The notes: generated by a model from the sequence alone, not told the origin. A DNA stretch of 64,000 nt from Bacillus_BA songklensis (GCF_042649685.1 NZ_JBHRZT010000067.1:186001-250000), one strand, 5' to 3'. Shown: positions 17,458 to 26,620, counted from the first letter of the stretch. Numbers and translations: made by a program.

Positions 17458-17472
17458 TGATAATGATTATCA
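17458..17472. promoter_or_regulatory. Fur box 2, perfect
   Basis: TGATAATGATTATCA is a perfect 7-1-7 Fur palindrome 38 bases before the ABC ATPase start. Together with box 1 it should control both divergent iron transcripts. Confidence 0.9.
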
Positions 17473-17509
17473 ATATTGATTACATATTTTCAATTGGAGG
17501 CATTATAGC

Positions 17510-18355
17510 ATGGTTCGCCTTTGCACACAGGATCTTAACATAGGCTATGAGGAACGGTTAATTATCAAGAATCTGAGCATTAAAATCCCGGATAAAAAGA
17601 TTACAACCATTATTGGTTCAAATGGGTGTGGAAAATCAACACTTTTAAAAGCAATGACCCGTATCATCCCGCATCAAGCAGGGTCCATCATACTTGATGG
17701 AGGCAGCATCTCTAGAGAGAATACAAAGGCTCTGGCCAAAAAAATGGCAATTTTGCCTCAAAATCCTGAGAGTGCCAGCGGGTTAACTGTAGGAGAGTTA
17801 GTATCCTATGGACGGTATCCTTATCAAAAGGGATTTGGCCGGTTAACAAGAAGGGATTGGGAAGTGGTCAATTGGGCATTGGAGGTAACAGGGACTTCAG
17901 CCTTTAAATATCAACCAGTGGATGCATTATCTGGAGGCCAACGTCAGCGTGTTTGGATTGCCATGTCTCTCGCACAGGAGACAGAGATGATTTTCCTGGA
18001 TGAACCAACTACCTATTTGGATATGGCCCATCAACTTGAGGTTCTAGAGCTCCTGCAAAAACTAAACAAGGAGCAAGAACGCACCATCGTGATGGTTCTT
18101 CATGACTTAAACCAAGCTGCCCGTTTCGCTGATTACATCATTGCCCTAAAAGAAGGACAGGTTGTAAAAGCGGGTGCTGTTGAAGAAGTCATTACGCATG
18201 ATGTTTTAGAAACCGTATTTCAAATTGATGCTGTAATAGGGAGAGATCCACGTACTCAAAAACCGATGTGCATTACTTACAATTTAGTAAAAGGAGAAAA
18301 TCAACATGAAAAAACTATTCATTCCCTTCCTGCTCTTGTTGGCACTAATGCTTAG
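17510..18355 (+). CDS. Siderophore ABC transporter ATP-binding protein
   Basis: A 281-residue ABC ATPase of the FecE/FhuC group that drives import of ferric siderophores. Walker A GSNGCGKST, Q-loop AILPQNP, signature LSGGQRQR, Walker B MIFLDEPTTYLD and the H-loop VLHDLNQAARF are all present. The ATG follows GGAGG. The 3' end overlaps the next gene by 50 bp, because the frame runs on past the usual C-terminus; the downstream ribosome binding site AAAGGAG lies inside it. It is the first gene of a Fur-controlled four-gene importer. Confidence 0.92.
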   Translation: MVRLCTQDLNIGYEERLIIKNLSIKIPDKKITTIIGSNGCGKSTLLKAMTRIIPHQAGSIILDGGSISRENTKALAKKMAILPQNPESASGLTVGELVSYGRYPYQKGFGRLTRRDWEVVNWALEVTGTSAFKYQPVDALSGGQRQRVWIAMSLAQETEMIFLDEPTTYLDMAHQLEVLELLQKLNKEQERTIVMVLHDLNQAARFADYIIALKEGQVVKAGAVEEVITHDVLETVFQIDAVIGRDPRTQKPMCITYNLVKGENQHEKTIHSLPALVGTNA

Positions 18356-19226
18356 CGGCTGCGGTGCAAGCGAGTCAACAGAAACAAAAACTAAAACACC
18401 TGCGGGAAAAACACATTCTGATACAATCACCTACCAATCAGAAAATGGCCCTGTGAAAGTTCCGGCAAATCCGCAAAGAGTCATTGTACTTGGAACGTAT
18501 GCTGGTAACGTATTGTCTTTAGGAGTTCCGATTGTTGGGGTTGATTCTTGGTCTAAAATGAATCCGCGCTACAAATTGGATGGCGTTGAAGAAGTAACCG
18601 ATGAAAATTTAGAAAAAATTATTGAATTAGAGCCAGATTTAATTATTGGGCTTTCTACTACGAAAAACGTTGAAAAACTTAAAGAGATTGCCCCGGTTGT
18701 TACATTCACATATGGAAAGTTAGATTATCTAACACAGCATTTGGAGATTGGTAAACTATTAAACAAAGAAGCAGAAGCTCAAGCTTGGATTGATGACTTC
18801 AAAAAGCGTTCAAAGGAAGCGGGAGAAGAGATTAAAGCGAAAATTGGAGAAGATGCAACAGTTACAGTTATTGAAAACTTTGACAAAGAGCTGTATGTTT
18901 TCGGTAATAACTGGGCGAGGGGAACAGAAATCCTCTATCAAGAAATGGGATTGAAAATGCCTGAAAAGGTTAAAGAAACGGCATTAAAGCCAGGATTTTA
19001 TACGCTCTCCCTGGAGGTTCTGCCTGAATTTGTAGGCGATTATCTCATCGTGAGTAAAGCCGATGAGAAGGAAACGTCATTCATGGAGTCTGAGACGTTT
19101 AAAAACATTCCAGCCGTTAAAAACAATCGAATGTTTGTCGCGAATGCAAAGGAATTTTACTTTAACGATCCTATCACTCTAGATTTTCAATTAGACTTCT
19201 TTAAAGAGTCATTTCTTGGTAAGTAA
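18306..19226 (+). CDS. Siderophore-binding lipoprotein (iron-hydroxamate type)
   Basis: A 306-residue class III periplasmic-binding-type protein tethered by lipid at Cys19 (lipobox LMLSGC). The mature domain starts with YQSENGPVKVPANPQRVIVL; VLGTYAGNVLSLGVPIVGVD and the pair of lobes joined by a long helix are typical of FhuD/YxeB-like receptors. The N-terminal resemblance to YxeB-type proteins suggests hydroxamate siderophores, but ligand choice cannot be proven by eye. It is followed by a short hairpin and two permease genes. Confidence 0.88.
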   Translation: MKKLFIPFLLLLALMLSGCGASESTETKTKTPAGKTHSDTITYQSENGPVKVPANPQRVIVLGTYAGNVLSLGVPIVGVDSWSKMNPRYKLDGVEEVTDENLEKIIELEPDLIIGLSTTKNVEKLKEIAPVVTFTYGKLDYLTQHLEIGKLLNKEAEAQAWIDDFKKRSKEAGEEIKAKIGEDATVTVIENFDKELYVFGNNWARGTEILYQEMGLKMPEKVKETALKPGFYTLSLEVLPEFVGDYLIVSKADEKETSFMESETFKNIPAVKNNRMFVANAKEFYFNDPITLDFQLDFFKESFLGK

Positions 19227-19233
19227 TAGCAAA

Positions 19234-19257
19234 GGGGAATTCTTATAATAAGAATTC
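19234..19257 (+). terminator. Intra-operon hairpin
   Basis: GGAATTCTTA / TAAGAATTCC with a 3-nt loop between the binding protein and permease genes. There is only a short T run, so it likely stabilises the upstream mRNA and makes the binding protein more abundant than the permeases. Confidence 0.55.
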
Positions 19258-19292
19258 CTCTTCCTATATTCATAAAAAAGATGAGATGATAA

Positions 19293-20303
19293 ATGATGAC
19301 AAAAAACATAAATACCATTCCATTTATTTATAAATTTGTTCTATGTACAGTTCTATTGATTGGGACATTCTTTGTTTCAATGGTTTTTGGGGCGGCAAAT
19401 ACAAGTATAAAAGAAGTATGGCTCGCTCTCACAACTGACATGAAAACAGATACGATTATCACGATCCGAGAAATTCGTTTACCTCGGGAGGTAGGAGCCG
19501 TGTTTGTTGGAGCGGGACTGTCAGTAGCAGGAGCCATTATGCAAGGCTTAACAAGAAACCCTTTAGCAGACCCTGGTTTGCTTGGACTCACTGCTGGAGC
19601 GAATGCTGCTCTTGCTTTAACAATCGCACTCATTCCTTCGGCTAGTTCCTTTACGATTATGATTGCTTGCTTTATCGGAGCTGCAATTGGGACCATACTG
19701 GTCGTTAGTATTGGTGCGGCAAAAAAAGGAGGGTTTTCACCACTTCGAATTGTATTAGCAGGAGCCGCTGTTTCGGCATTCCTTTATGCAATTGCAGAAG
19801 GAATCGGAATTTATTTTAAAATTTCTAAAGATGTTTCAATGTGGAGTGCCGGCGGTATAATTGGCACGACATGGGTTCAGCTTCAAGTAATTGTTCCTTT
19901 CATTATAGCGGGCATTGTCATTTCCCTTTTCCTGTCAAGACAGCTTACCATCCTTAGCTTAAATGAAGAGCTTGCTATCGGGCTGGGACAAAGAACTACA
20001 CAGATAAAATATATTTTGTTCATCATTGTGATTATGCTTGCCGGTGCCTCTGTTGCATTAGTTGGGAACCTCGCATTTATTGGCCTAATGATTCCTCACA
20101 TCGTTCGTGTCTTCGTTGGAACAGATTACCGTTATATTTTGCCGATGTCAGCTATTTTTGGTGCTATCTTTATGCTTTTAGCTGATACGCTCGGACGTAA
20201 CCTTAATGCACCGTTTGAAACACCAGTTCCAGCGATTGTAGCAATGATGGGGCTTCCTTTCTTTTTATTTATTGTCCGTAAAGGAGGGAAGGCATTCTTA
20301 TGA
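19293..20303 (+). CDS. Siderophore ABC transporter permease
   Basis: A 336-residue FecCD/BtuC-family permease with about ten helices. Family motifs are visible: IREIRLPREVGAVFVGAGL near residue 50, LTRNPLADPGLLGLTAGA near 87 and NLAFIGLMIPHIVR near 252, the last close to the ATPase coupling helix. There are two adjacent ATGs (19293, 19296), so the exact start is uncertain by one codon. It overlaps the next permease by four bases (ATGA), which suggests coupled synthesis of the heterodimer. Confidence 0.92.
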   Translation: MMTKNINTIPFIYKFVLCTVLLIGTFFVSMVFGAANTSIKEVWLALTTDMKTDTIITIREIRLPREVGAVFVGAGLSVAGAIMQGLTRNPLADPGLLGLTAGANAALALTIALIPSASSFTIMIACFIGAAIGTILVVSIGAAKKGGFSPLRIVLAGAAVSAFLYAIAEGIGIYFKISKDVSMWSAGGIIGTTWVQLQVIVPFIIAGIVISLFLSRQLTILSLNEELAIGLGQRTTQIKYILFIIVIMLAGASVALVGNLAFIGLMIPHIVRVFVGTDYRYILPMSAIFGAIFMLLADTLGRNLNAPFETPVPAIVAMMGLPFFLFIVRKGGKAFL

Positions 20304-21310
20304 TTCATCCTAGTTTAATCAAGAAACAGCGTTTATTTATTTTTTGCTTTTTGGCATTAATTTTAATTACAGCTATATTGAGCATGGGCATGGGCTACTC
20401 CTCCCTTTCATACAACAGACTGCTTCCAACCATTCTAGGGGAAGGCACATTCAAAGAAGAATTTGTTTTATTTTCTATTCGCTTACCCCGAATATTGATT
20501 ACACTCTTATCAGGAATGGCACTTGCCGTATCTGGAGCCATATTGCAAGGCATAACACGAAATGATCTGGCAGATCCCGGAATTATTGGAGTAAATTCCG
20601 GGGCGGGTGTCGCCATAGCTGTTTTCTTTTTGTACTTCCCAATTGATGCTGGGTCATTTATTTATTTGCTCCCTGTTGTTGCCTTTATCGGAGCTCTCAT
20701 TACTGCATGTTTCATCTATTTGTTCTCGTATAGCAAACATGTCGGCCTCCAGCCGGTAAGGTTGATACTTGTTGGAGTAGGTTTTTCAATGGCTTTGTCT
20801 GGCGCAATGGTCGTGCTTATTTCATCCTCGGAGCGTGAAAAAGTCGATTTTATTGCCAAATGGTTAGCAGGAAGTATTTGGGGGACAGATTGGCCATTTA
20901 TTCTGGCTGTTCTTCCATGGCTCATCATTCTTATTCCATTTACACTATATAAGGCAAATAGGTTAAATTTGTTAAATTTAAGTGAACCTGTAGCCATCGG
21001 TGTTGGAGTATCAGTAGAAAGAGAGAGGGGTGTCCTTCTTTTAACAGCAGTTGCCTTAGCTGCTGCTGCAGTTTCAGTTACAGGTGGAATCGCTTTTATC
21101 GGTCTAATGGCTCCACACATAGCGAAAGCTCTAGTAGGGCCTAGAACTCAACTGTTTTTGCCGATTGCACTTCTCATTGGAGGGTGGCTGTTATTACTTG
21201 CCGATACGATTGGGCGCAACATTGTTGACCCGGAGGGAATAGCAGCAGGAATCATGACAGCATTAATTGGGGCTCCTTATTTTATATATCTACTGTTGAA
21301 AAATCATTAA
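20300..21310 (+). CDS. Siderophore ABC transporter permease, second subunit
   Basis: A 336-residue FecCD-family permease paralogous to the preceding one: IRLPRILITLLSGMALAVSG near residue 55, ITRNDLADPGIIGVNSGAG near 86 and GIAFIGLMAPHIAKALVG near 255. The pair should form the membrane channel of the importer begun at 17510. It is the final gene of the operon; a hairpin follows at 21313-21357. Confidence 0.92.
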   Translation: MIHPSLIKKQRLFIFCFLALILITAILSMGMGYSSLSYNRLLPTILGEGTFKEEFVLFSIRLPRILITLLSGMALAVSGAILQGITRNDLADPGIIGVNSGAGVAIAVFFLYFPIDAGSFIYLLPVVAFIGALITACFIYLFSYSKHVGLQPVRLILVGVGFSMALSGAMVVLISSSEREKVDFIAKWLAGSIWGTDWPFILAVLPWLIILIPFTLYKANRLNLLNLSEPVAIGVGVSVERERGVLLLTAVALAAAAVSVTGGIAFIGLMAPHIAKALVGPRTQLFLPIALLIGGWLLLLADTIGRNIVDPEGIAAGIMTALIGAPYFIYLLLKNH

Positions 21311-21312
21311 AC

Positions 21313-21357
21313 AAATGAAACGAATCAGTAAATAAATTTCTTGATTCATCTCATTTA
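21313..21357 (+). terminator. Hairpin after siderophore operon
   Basis: AAATGAAACGAATCA pairs imperfectly with TGATTCATCTCATTT. It is located directly behind the last permease gene. Confidence 0.5.
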
Positions 21358-21439
21358 AGGTTAAATTGGATTGGAATACTTGATCACATTTTTTTATTAT
21401 TACTGTTCTAAGAAGAGAATCCCACTGCGAATTCCGTTT

Positions 21440-21507
21440 AAACGAAGGGGGCTTGAGTTTAAGAATGGGGTTGTTTCGGCAACCCTTTTTCTTATTGAAC
21501 GGGGCAG
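21440..21507 (+). repeat. Repeat family C, copy 1
   Basis: AACGAAGGGGGCTTGAGTTT, then GGGGTTGTTTCGGCAACCC followed by TTTTTCTTATTGAACGGGGC. The central GGGTTG...CGGCAACCC hairpin with T tract recurs at 22321-22375, 53842-53910 and 56783-56850, always in this orientation. Confidence 0.7.
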
Positions 21508-21670
21508 TTTTAGAAGTAAAAGACGGTTTATGTTGATCATGTTGGGGATTAAAGCACAAAAAGTATTAAAAACAACCGAACTTTTTTATCGAAAAAATGT
21601 AAAATTTTAGTGAAATTATATTAATTATGTTTCGATCACTGTATAATCATCGATAAGGAGTGATAATTGA

Positions 21671-22210
21671 ATGATAATACAGATGAAAAGACAGGAGTTC
21701 GATTCCTTAGCTGACGAAGCCCTGTTTAATGCTTGTTTTAAACCGTTGATTTTGGATTATAAAAGCAGAATGGTTAAACAAACAGAGAATAGTTCCATGG
21801 CAAAAGAGCTTTTTTATAAAGAGCTAACCACTGGACAAAAAGCGTTGTTTGTATTTCATGTGTATTATGATCATGCAATCGAATCAAAGGCTGAATTTTA
21901 TTGGTGGAGTGCCTATTTTCTGGCTCAACCTAAAATATGGTCAGCGATCAAAGTGGGAATGCAGTATTTTGAGGAAGAGCCCATGTACCTACTCCTAGAA
22001 GAAACTGAATTAGTTCTTAAAAGATATAATTGTCCTAATCCTATAGAGAAGTTTGCTGTTTCACGTGAGGACCTTGACCGTAATAGCGAACTTTCTGCAT
22101 CTATTAATCCCCTGTATATCCATTTTAACGAAATAGCTCCTCTTACTATTAAGAGAATAAGTGATTTTATCCGATACAACCATGAAAATTTCGTAAAAAT
22201 CGAGGACTAA
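21671..22210 (+). CDS. Hypothetical protein
   Basis: A 179-residue soluble, aromatic-rich protein. A central helix-rich segment reads TTGQKALFVFHVYYDHAIES and EFYWWSAYFLAQPKIWSAIK, with an acidic C-terminal part. It starts at ATG with AAGGAGTGA in front and is monocistronic between two family C repeats. The layout (a GQ-x-LF core followed by YWW) recalls small uncharacterised Bacillus proteins, but no function or named domain can be assigned with confidence. Confidence 0.65.
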   Translation: MIIQMKRQEFDSLADEALFNACFKPLILDYKSRMVKQTENSSMAKELFYKELTTGQKALFVFHVYYDHAIESKAEFYWWSAYFLAQPKIWSAIKVGMQYFEEEPMYLLLEETELVLKRYNCPNPIEKFAVSREDLDRNSELSASINPLYIHFNEIAPLTIKRISDFIRYNHENFVKIED

Positions 22211-22320
22211 TTTCTGACAATATTTTGTTTTAACGATAGCTTGTTATAGAGGATGATAAGTTTTATCAGAACCACTATTTTGATCCGAAAATACTTATGT
22301 TTTATTCTTTCTTGTTCAAG

Positions 22321-22375
22321 AAACGGGTGCTTGAAGAGTGAGGGTTGCTGCGGCAATCCTTTTTCTAATTGAGCT
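22321..22375 (+). repeat. Repeat family C, copy 2
   Basis: AAACGGGTGCTTGAAGAGTG, then AGGGTTGCTGCGGCAATCCT and TTTTCTAATTGAG. It is the same hairpin core as the other family C copies. Confidence 0.65.
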
Positions 22376-22537
22376 GCTATAAGAATAAACATCCCAATTA
22401 GAACCATTTGAGGATTTATGCTGGTAGTATAGTTGCCGCTGCCATACTTGTTTTAAAAGAAAATGAAGGGGTTCTGAACGATTTTCTCTTCTTTTAGAAC
22501 TAAAGTATCAATCATTTTATACGGGTTGTTGATTGTT

Positions 22538-22565
22538 ACTTCCTAAAAGAATCATTATGTCAACT
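22538..22565 (+). other. dif-like Xer site S1
   Basis: Left arm ACTTCCTAAAA, centre GAATCA, right arm TTATGTCAACT. Against the B. subtilis dif arms (ACTTCCTAGAA and TTATGTAAACT) each arm matches 10 of 11. It is the best match of the eight sites in the window and could even be the chromosomal dif. Confidence 0.6.
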
Positions 22566-22629
22566 AGTTTTGCATATAATATACAATAAAATAGTTTGTG
22601 AACTGCTAAAAAACAAGGTTTACATATAT

Positions 22630-22760
22630 GGGAAGATATTCCTGTAATTATTGTAGAGAGATGATGGAAAAGGGGGAATATCTGCTTGTTGGAGAAAAAA
22701 AGAAAGCGGTTCCATTGCGCTGCATGAAGAAGGGCTATATAGAATACTGTATATAGTTCA
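22630..22760 (+). other. Short zinc-ribbon-like frame, doubtful
   Basis: A 42-codon frame from the ATG near 22630 (MGRYSCNYCREMMEKGEYLL) with one CxxC pair and a second cysteine-containing tail. No ribosome binding site is visible. It is probably a remnant. The rest of 22566-22897 shows no gene. Confidence 0.2.
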
Positions 22761-22897
22761 GGATGCTGTGAAATTGTAAACCAGAGCTCCAAAAAGGTCG
22801 GACTAGCTAAATTAAAAGAATGACAAACTTTTAATCAAGCAATGGCATAAGAATGTAAAACCAATATACTTCCGAATAAAATATTGGGGGGACATAT

Positions 22898-23260
22898 ATG
22901 AATAGATATAAAGATTTATTTAGGATTGAAAAGTATGAAGATGAATCACATGTATGTTTTTCTAAAACGTTAAATGGTAAAGAGATAGAAGAACCCTACA
23001 CAATTCCCGAATCTATATTTAGCCGTATCATGTTTATTGGCAGGGCTTATACTTTACATTATCTATCTGTGTTAGAACCTGGTAGAGAGTTCGATTTAAA
23101 CAAAACACAAGCTCAGGCGTTTATAGATGAACTACATTTTTTACTAAGCATTGTCAATGATAGAATCTTAGATCATTATGTTAATCCTTTAATCAAATTT
23201 GTAGAATCAATCATTTTTCACCCTAAAGCTTATTCTTTATCAATACAAGGTAATTCATAG
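22898..23260 (+). CDS. Hypothetical protein
   Basis: A 120-residue soluble protein starting MNRYKDLFRIEKYEDESHVC. It has a beta-rich first half and a helical second half (AQAFIDELHFLLSIVNDRIL). The ATG follows TGGGGGGA, an excellent ribosome binding site, and it is monocistronic. Such isolated small proteins in repeat-rich zones are sometimes orphan immunity proteins, but no toxin or known domain is seen next to it. Confidence 0.6.
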   Translation: MNRYKDLFRIEKYEDESHVCFSKTLNGKEIEEPYTIPESIFSRIMFIGRAYTLHYLSVLEPGREFDLNKTQAQAFIDELHFLLSIVNDRILDHYVNPLIKFVESIIFHPKAYSLSIQGNS

Positions 23261-23409
23261 TAAAACACCTTTACGAACAAAGAAAAATTAACTTCTTAAA
23301 ACGAATGTTATATTGATTGAATCAAGAGGGGTAAACGTCAAGGGGCTCCATTGAAGTCACAACTATAGTTTAAAGAACAATTAGAGAAAAAATACCTCTT
23401 TCTCTATAA

Positions 23410-23438
23410 GCTGACACCTCAACTTCAATGTTGAGGCG
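23410..23438 (+). terminator. Intrinsic terminator
   Basis: CCTCAAC / GTTGAGG with a 6-nt loop and CGTTTTT behind, following the 120-residue gene. It could also serve the leftward gene at 23490. Confidence 0.7.
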
Positions 23439-23489
23439 TTTTTACGTTTTAATAAGATCATTGCTTTTTTTCTGGAAGAAAAAGTGGTC

Positions 23490-23663
23490 TTACGTATTTT
23501 TGTTTTCGTCACTCTCTTGTTTTTCCCCTGCTCCAAAAGGGTTGGCTACACGTAAATCATAACCATAACCTGTTGAGCTTACTTGAATGATATCTTCATT
23601 TGCCCCTCTTTTACTAGCTCTTTTTATCTCATTTTCATATTGATCAAAAGTATCTTTTTCCAT
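23490..23663 (-). CDS. Small hydrophilic protein, possibly spore-associated
   Basis: A 57-residue charged protein, MEKDTFDQYENEIKRASKRG, with a Tyr/Gly motif STGYGYDLRVANPFGAGEKQ. An in-frame GTG exists at 23672, but the ATG at 23663 has GAGGTG at the right distance. No cysteine, no membrane helix. It is monocistronic. Composition resembles small spore proteins; the family is not recognised. Confidence 0.55.
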   Translation of the reverse strand: MEKDTFDQYENEIKRASKRGANEDIIQVSSTGYGYDLRVANPFGAGEKQESDENKNT

Positions 23664-23832
23664 GTTCAACACCTCTTAGCTAGTATTTTACCCAGCCTTC
23701 AAATTATACCTGAACTTCTTTTGAGAATGAAAAAAGGCATTTCCTGTTATTGAGTAATGCTTTCCGTTCAAGAAGATACTTTATCGGTTCTTATAGAAAA
23801 CCAACATCGTTCTTTAATAAAGGGTGAATGAT

Positions 23833-23970
23833 TTGTATGGAGCGCTGAAGTGCTATTGTCGTTTACATGAAAGCAGGTATGAAATTGAAGGTAAAAGCCT
23901 TGAATTTCACGGGGGTTGGGACAAAAGCATGAAAGGGGATGTTACAGAAAAAATCCTTTATGAAAAATAG
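23833..23970 (+). pseudogene. Short coding remnant
   Basis: A 45-codon frame with a TTG start five bases after AAAGGGTGA (LYGALKCYCRLHESRYEIEG, ending TEKILYEK). It may be the tail of a larger protein. No family recognised. Confidence 0.25.
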
Positions 23971-24100
23971 TCGTCAAACTATGGATAAAAATAGATGGAT
24001 GAAGGCAAATTAATGTTGACGTGAAACCAAAAGGTGTTATATCATTGTGAAAACGAAACCAAATGGTTTTATTTTTATATATGGAAAAAGGAGAAAGAGT

Positions 24101-24535
24101 ATGGAAACAAATAATAACAATACATTACAAGCTATTAAGCAAACGGTCATTTTTGAAGCACCTATTCAAAAAGTATGGGATACAGTATCAACTTCGGAAG
24201 GCATTGCATTATGGTTCATGCCTAATGATTTCCAGCCGAAAGCAGGACACGAATTCCATTTGCAATCACCTTTCGGTCCATCTCCGTGCAAAGTATTAGA
24301 AATAGATGCTCCTCATCGACTTTCTTTTGCATGGGATACAGATGGTTGGATTGTTTCGTTTATTTTAAAAGAGTTGGGCGACAAGACGGAGTTTACACTT
24401 ATTCACAGTGGATGGAAACACCCTGATGCTATTCTTCCGAAAGCAAACGAGAAAAGTTCCGTTATTCGCGATAGAATGGAACATGGCTGGGTGGGGCTTG
24501 TTAATGAACGGCTTCGAAAGGTTGTTGAGGGCTAA
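24101..24535 (+). CDS. SRPBCC/AHSA1-domain protein
   Basis: A 144-residue protein with the START-like fold of the AHSA1 family. It opens IKQTVIFEAPIQKVWDTVST, has ALWFMPNDFQPKAGHEFHLQ near residue 45 and WKHPDAILPKANEKS near the end. The frame is open from 24047, but the ATG at 24101 follows AAGGAG and is chosen. Its stop touches the GTG start of an ArsR-family repressor, the common two-gene layout in which the repressor controls the pair. Ligand unknown. Confidence 0.85.
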   Translation: METNNNNTLQAIKQTVIFEAPIQKVWDTVSTSEGIALWFMPNDFQPKAGHEFHLQSPFGPSPCKVLEIDAPHRLSFAWDTDGWIVSFILKELGDKTEFTLIHSGWKHPDAILPKANEKSSVIRDRMEHGWVGLVNERLRKVVEG

Positions 24536-24907
24536 GTGTTACCATCAGCAGTAAAGCATGATGTATTTCAAGCTATTGCTGACCCAACTCGTAGAGAGGT
24601 ACTTAGATTACTAGCTGAAAAAGAATTACCTATTTCAAAAATAACATCCCATTTTCCCATGAGCCGTACAGCCATTGCGAAGCATCTTCATATACTTTCA
24701 GAAGCAGAATTGGTCAGTGGACGAAAGGTGGGGAGAGAAAAACTTTATCGGTTGCAGCCAGAACCCTTAAAACAATTAAAACAGTGGCTTTCTTTTTACG
24801 AACAGTTTTGGAATAACAAACTGTCCATGCTTAAACATGTGGTTGAAAATGAAGGGGAAAATGGATTAAAAGTCATTGAAACAGAAATGGATAAACAGGA
24901 TAAATAA
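24536..24907 (+). CDS. ArsR-family winged-helix repressor
   Basis: A 123-residue metal-independent ArsR/SmtB-type regulator. The opening DVFQAIADPTRREVLRLLAE and recognition helix FPMSRTAIAKHLHILSEAEL with wing GRKVGREKLYRL are diagnostic. It lacks the cysteine metal site of true ArsR. It starts with GTG directly after the AHSA1 stop, so the pair is coupled. It likely represses its own operon. Confidence 0.9.
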   Translation: MLPSAVKHDVFQAIADPTRREVLRLLAEKELPISKITSHFPMSRTAIAKHLHILSEAELVSGRKVGREKLYRLQPEPLKQLKQWLSFYEQFWNNKLSMLKHVVENEGENGLKVIETEMDKQDK

Positions 24908-24974
24908 AAGGACTCTCCACTAGGCGTACAAAAAAGACCGACAAGTATCGTTCCGTTTTAGGGCACTCTTTCAG

Positions 24975-25022
24975 GAGGATGACTCAAAAGGTATGGCTTT
25001 TTATACCTTTTGAGTCATCCTC
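24975..25022. repeat. Palindromic repeat module A
   Basis: GAGGATGACTCAAAAGGTAT ... ATACCTTTTGAGTCATCCTC with an 8-nt loop. It lies between the ArsR gene and the converging lactate-oxidase-type gene and probably terminates both. The bases before it, ending CTCTTTCAG, look like a decayed module B. Confidence 0.8.
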
Positions 25023-25040
25023 TTTATTAAAAAATACATA

Positions 25041-26186
25041 TTAAGAACGAACCATTTTCAGACTACGCAGTTCTTTCAGATTTGAAACGCCTGCCAGCAT
25101 CATGGAAGTTTGGAGATCTTGGAGAAAGTTGGCTAAAAATTGATGAACTCCTGCTTCTCCACCCACAGCCAAGCTATAAACAAATGGCCTTCCGATCAAT
25201 ACTGCATCGGCTCCCAGCGCGATCGCCTTCAACACATCAATACCTCTTCGAATTCCACTGTCATATAAAACAGGAATTTGACCGTTCACCGATTTCACTA
25301 CGTCCGGAAGAGCATCGATGCTAGAAATAACTCCGTCTAGCTGTCTCCCGCCATGGTTTGAAACAATAATGCCGTCCACCCCATGTTCAATTGCAAGCAA
25401 AGCGTCCTCCGGGTGTAAAATGCCCTTCAATAAAATCGGTAAGGAAGTCCTTTTTTTCAACTTGGCTACATGCTTCCAATTGAGGGTAGGGTGGTTAATG
25501 TTATCAATAATCCCTTGAAGAATGGCTTCCGAATCGTATTTTTCTAAAGTCGATAGAAAGACTTTATCTGATTCGTAGTTCCCCTGACCATAACCTAATG
25601 CCAATGGAGAAAAACGATGGCGCATGTCCGCTTCTCTCCAGCCAAGTGTAATGGTATCCACCGTTAAAACGATTGCCTCATATCCAGCTTTTTCCGCTCT
25701 CTTAACCATATTGAAGGAAATTTCCTCTTGATTGGACCAATATAACTGAAACCATTTAGGGCTTCCGTTTGTTGCTTGAGCTACATCTTCAATCGAATAG
25801 CTGGAAACTGTACTTTGAATAAATGGTATCTGATGTCGGGCAGCTGCCCTTGCTACAGCAATATCTCCCATTTCATTTGCTAATTTCAACACTCCGACTG
25901 GGGAAAGCAGAAGGGGGGAGGGATAAGTACGGCCGAACAATGTGATGCTGGAATCAATATTGGACACATTATTTAAGAATCTCGGTACAATTGAATATTT
26001 TGCAAAGGCGGTGGCGTTCTTTCTCATCGTTTCCCCGCCGCCAGCCCCGGAAAAAATGTAGCTAAAAGCAGGCGCAGGCAATGTCTGTTTCGCTGTACTC
26101 TCCAACTCTTCAAAACTGATAGGAAAATACCCGGTAGAATTAATATCTTGTACGACGTTATCATTGCTTTTAAAATTAGTAGTCAT
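25041..26186 (-). CDS. FMN-dependent alpha-hydroxy-acid oxidoreductase (lactate oxidase/2-monooxygenase type)
   Basis: A 381-residue TIM-barrel flavoenzyme oxidising L-lactate or related 2-hydroxy acids. Seen are SYIFSGAGGGETMRKN near residue 43, the QLYW segment near 147, catalytic histidine in VSNHGGRQLDG near 279 and the FMN-phosphate loop DSGIRRGIDVLKAIALGADA near 309. Length fits the lactate 2-monooxygenase/lactate oxidase clade. It starts at ATG with AAAGGAATG. The exact acid and product (pyruvate plus H2O2, or acetate) cannot be decided here. Confidence 0.88.
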   Translation of the reverse strand: MTTNFKSNDNVVQDINSTGYFPISFEELESTAKQTLPAPAFSYIFSGAGGGETMRKNATAFAKYSIVPRFLNNVSNIDSSITLFGRTYPSPLLLSPVGVLKLANEMGDIAVARAAARHQIPFIQSTVSSYSIEDVAQATNGSPKWFQLYWSNQEEISFNMVKRAEKAGYEAIVLTVDTITLGWREADMRHRFSPLALGYGQGNYESDKVFLSTLEKYDSEAILQGIIDNINHPTLNWKHVAKLKKRTSLPILLKGILHPEDALLAIEHGVDGIIVSNHGGRQLDGVISSIDALPDVVKSVNGQIPVLYDSGIRRGIDVLKAIALGADAVLIGRPFVYSLAVGGEAGVHQFLANFLQDLQTSMMLAGVSNLKELRSLKMVRS

Positions 26187-26380
26187 TTTGATTCATTCCT
26201 TTAATAAAAATTGCATTCAAGTATAATGAATAAGTTTAACACCTTATGGCCAATTGGGAAACGGATATTTTTCATGAAACGATACCGCGAACCGTCGCAG
26301 GGAAACATGTTAGGAATATTGATGATTTCTCCCCCTTTTTCATCGTTCTTTCTATATAAAAGTTGAAGGGAGGTGAGAGG

Positions 26381-26602
26381 ATGGCAAACGTAGTCATTCA
26401 AGATCGTCAATTACGTCTTGTATTGGAAGATGGAGTAGATGAAAACGGAAAGCCGAAATACAAAAGCAAAAACTTCAACAACATCAAAATGGATGCAGCT
26501 GCTGATGCACTGTTGGATGTTGCCGAAGCAATTGCCGGCTTGCAAACATTGACTTTATCGCATGTTGAGCAAAACGATTCACAATTATTATCACGAAGCT
26601 AA
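26381..26602 (+). CDS. DUF1659 protein
   Basis: A 73-residue protein starting MANVVIQDRQLRLVLEDGVD with NGKPKYKSKNFNNIK, the pattern of DUF1659. The frame opens at 26363, but the ATG at 26381 follows GGGAGGTGA. It heads a three-gene set with a DUF2922 protein and a YvrJ-family peptide, a group that recurs in Bacillaceae. Its function is unknown. Confidence 0.82.
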   Translation: MANVVIQDRQLRLVLEDGVDENGKPKYKSKNFNNIKMDAAADALLDVAEAIAGLQTLTLSHVEQNDSQLLSRS

Positions 26603-26620
26603 TAAAAAGGAGGGAAACAG

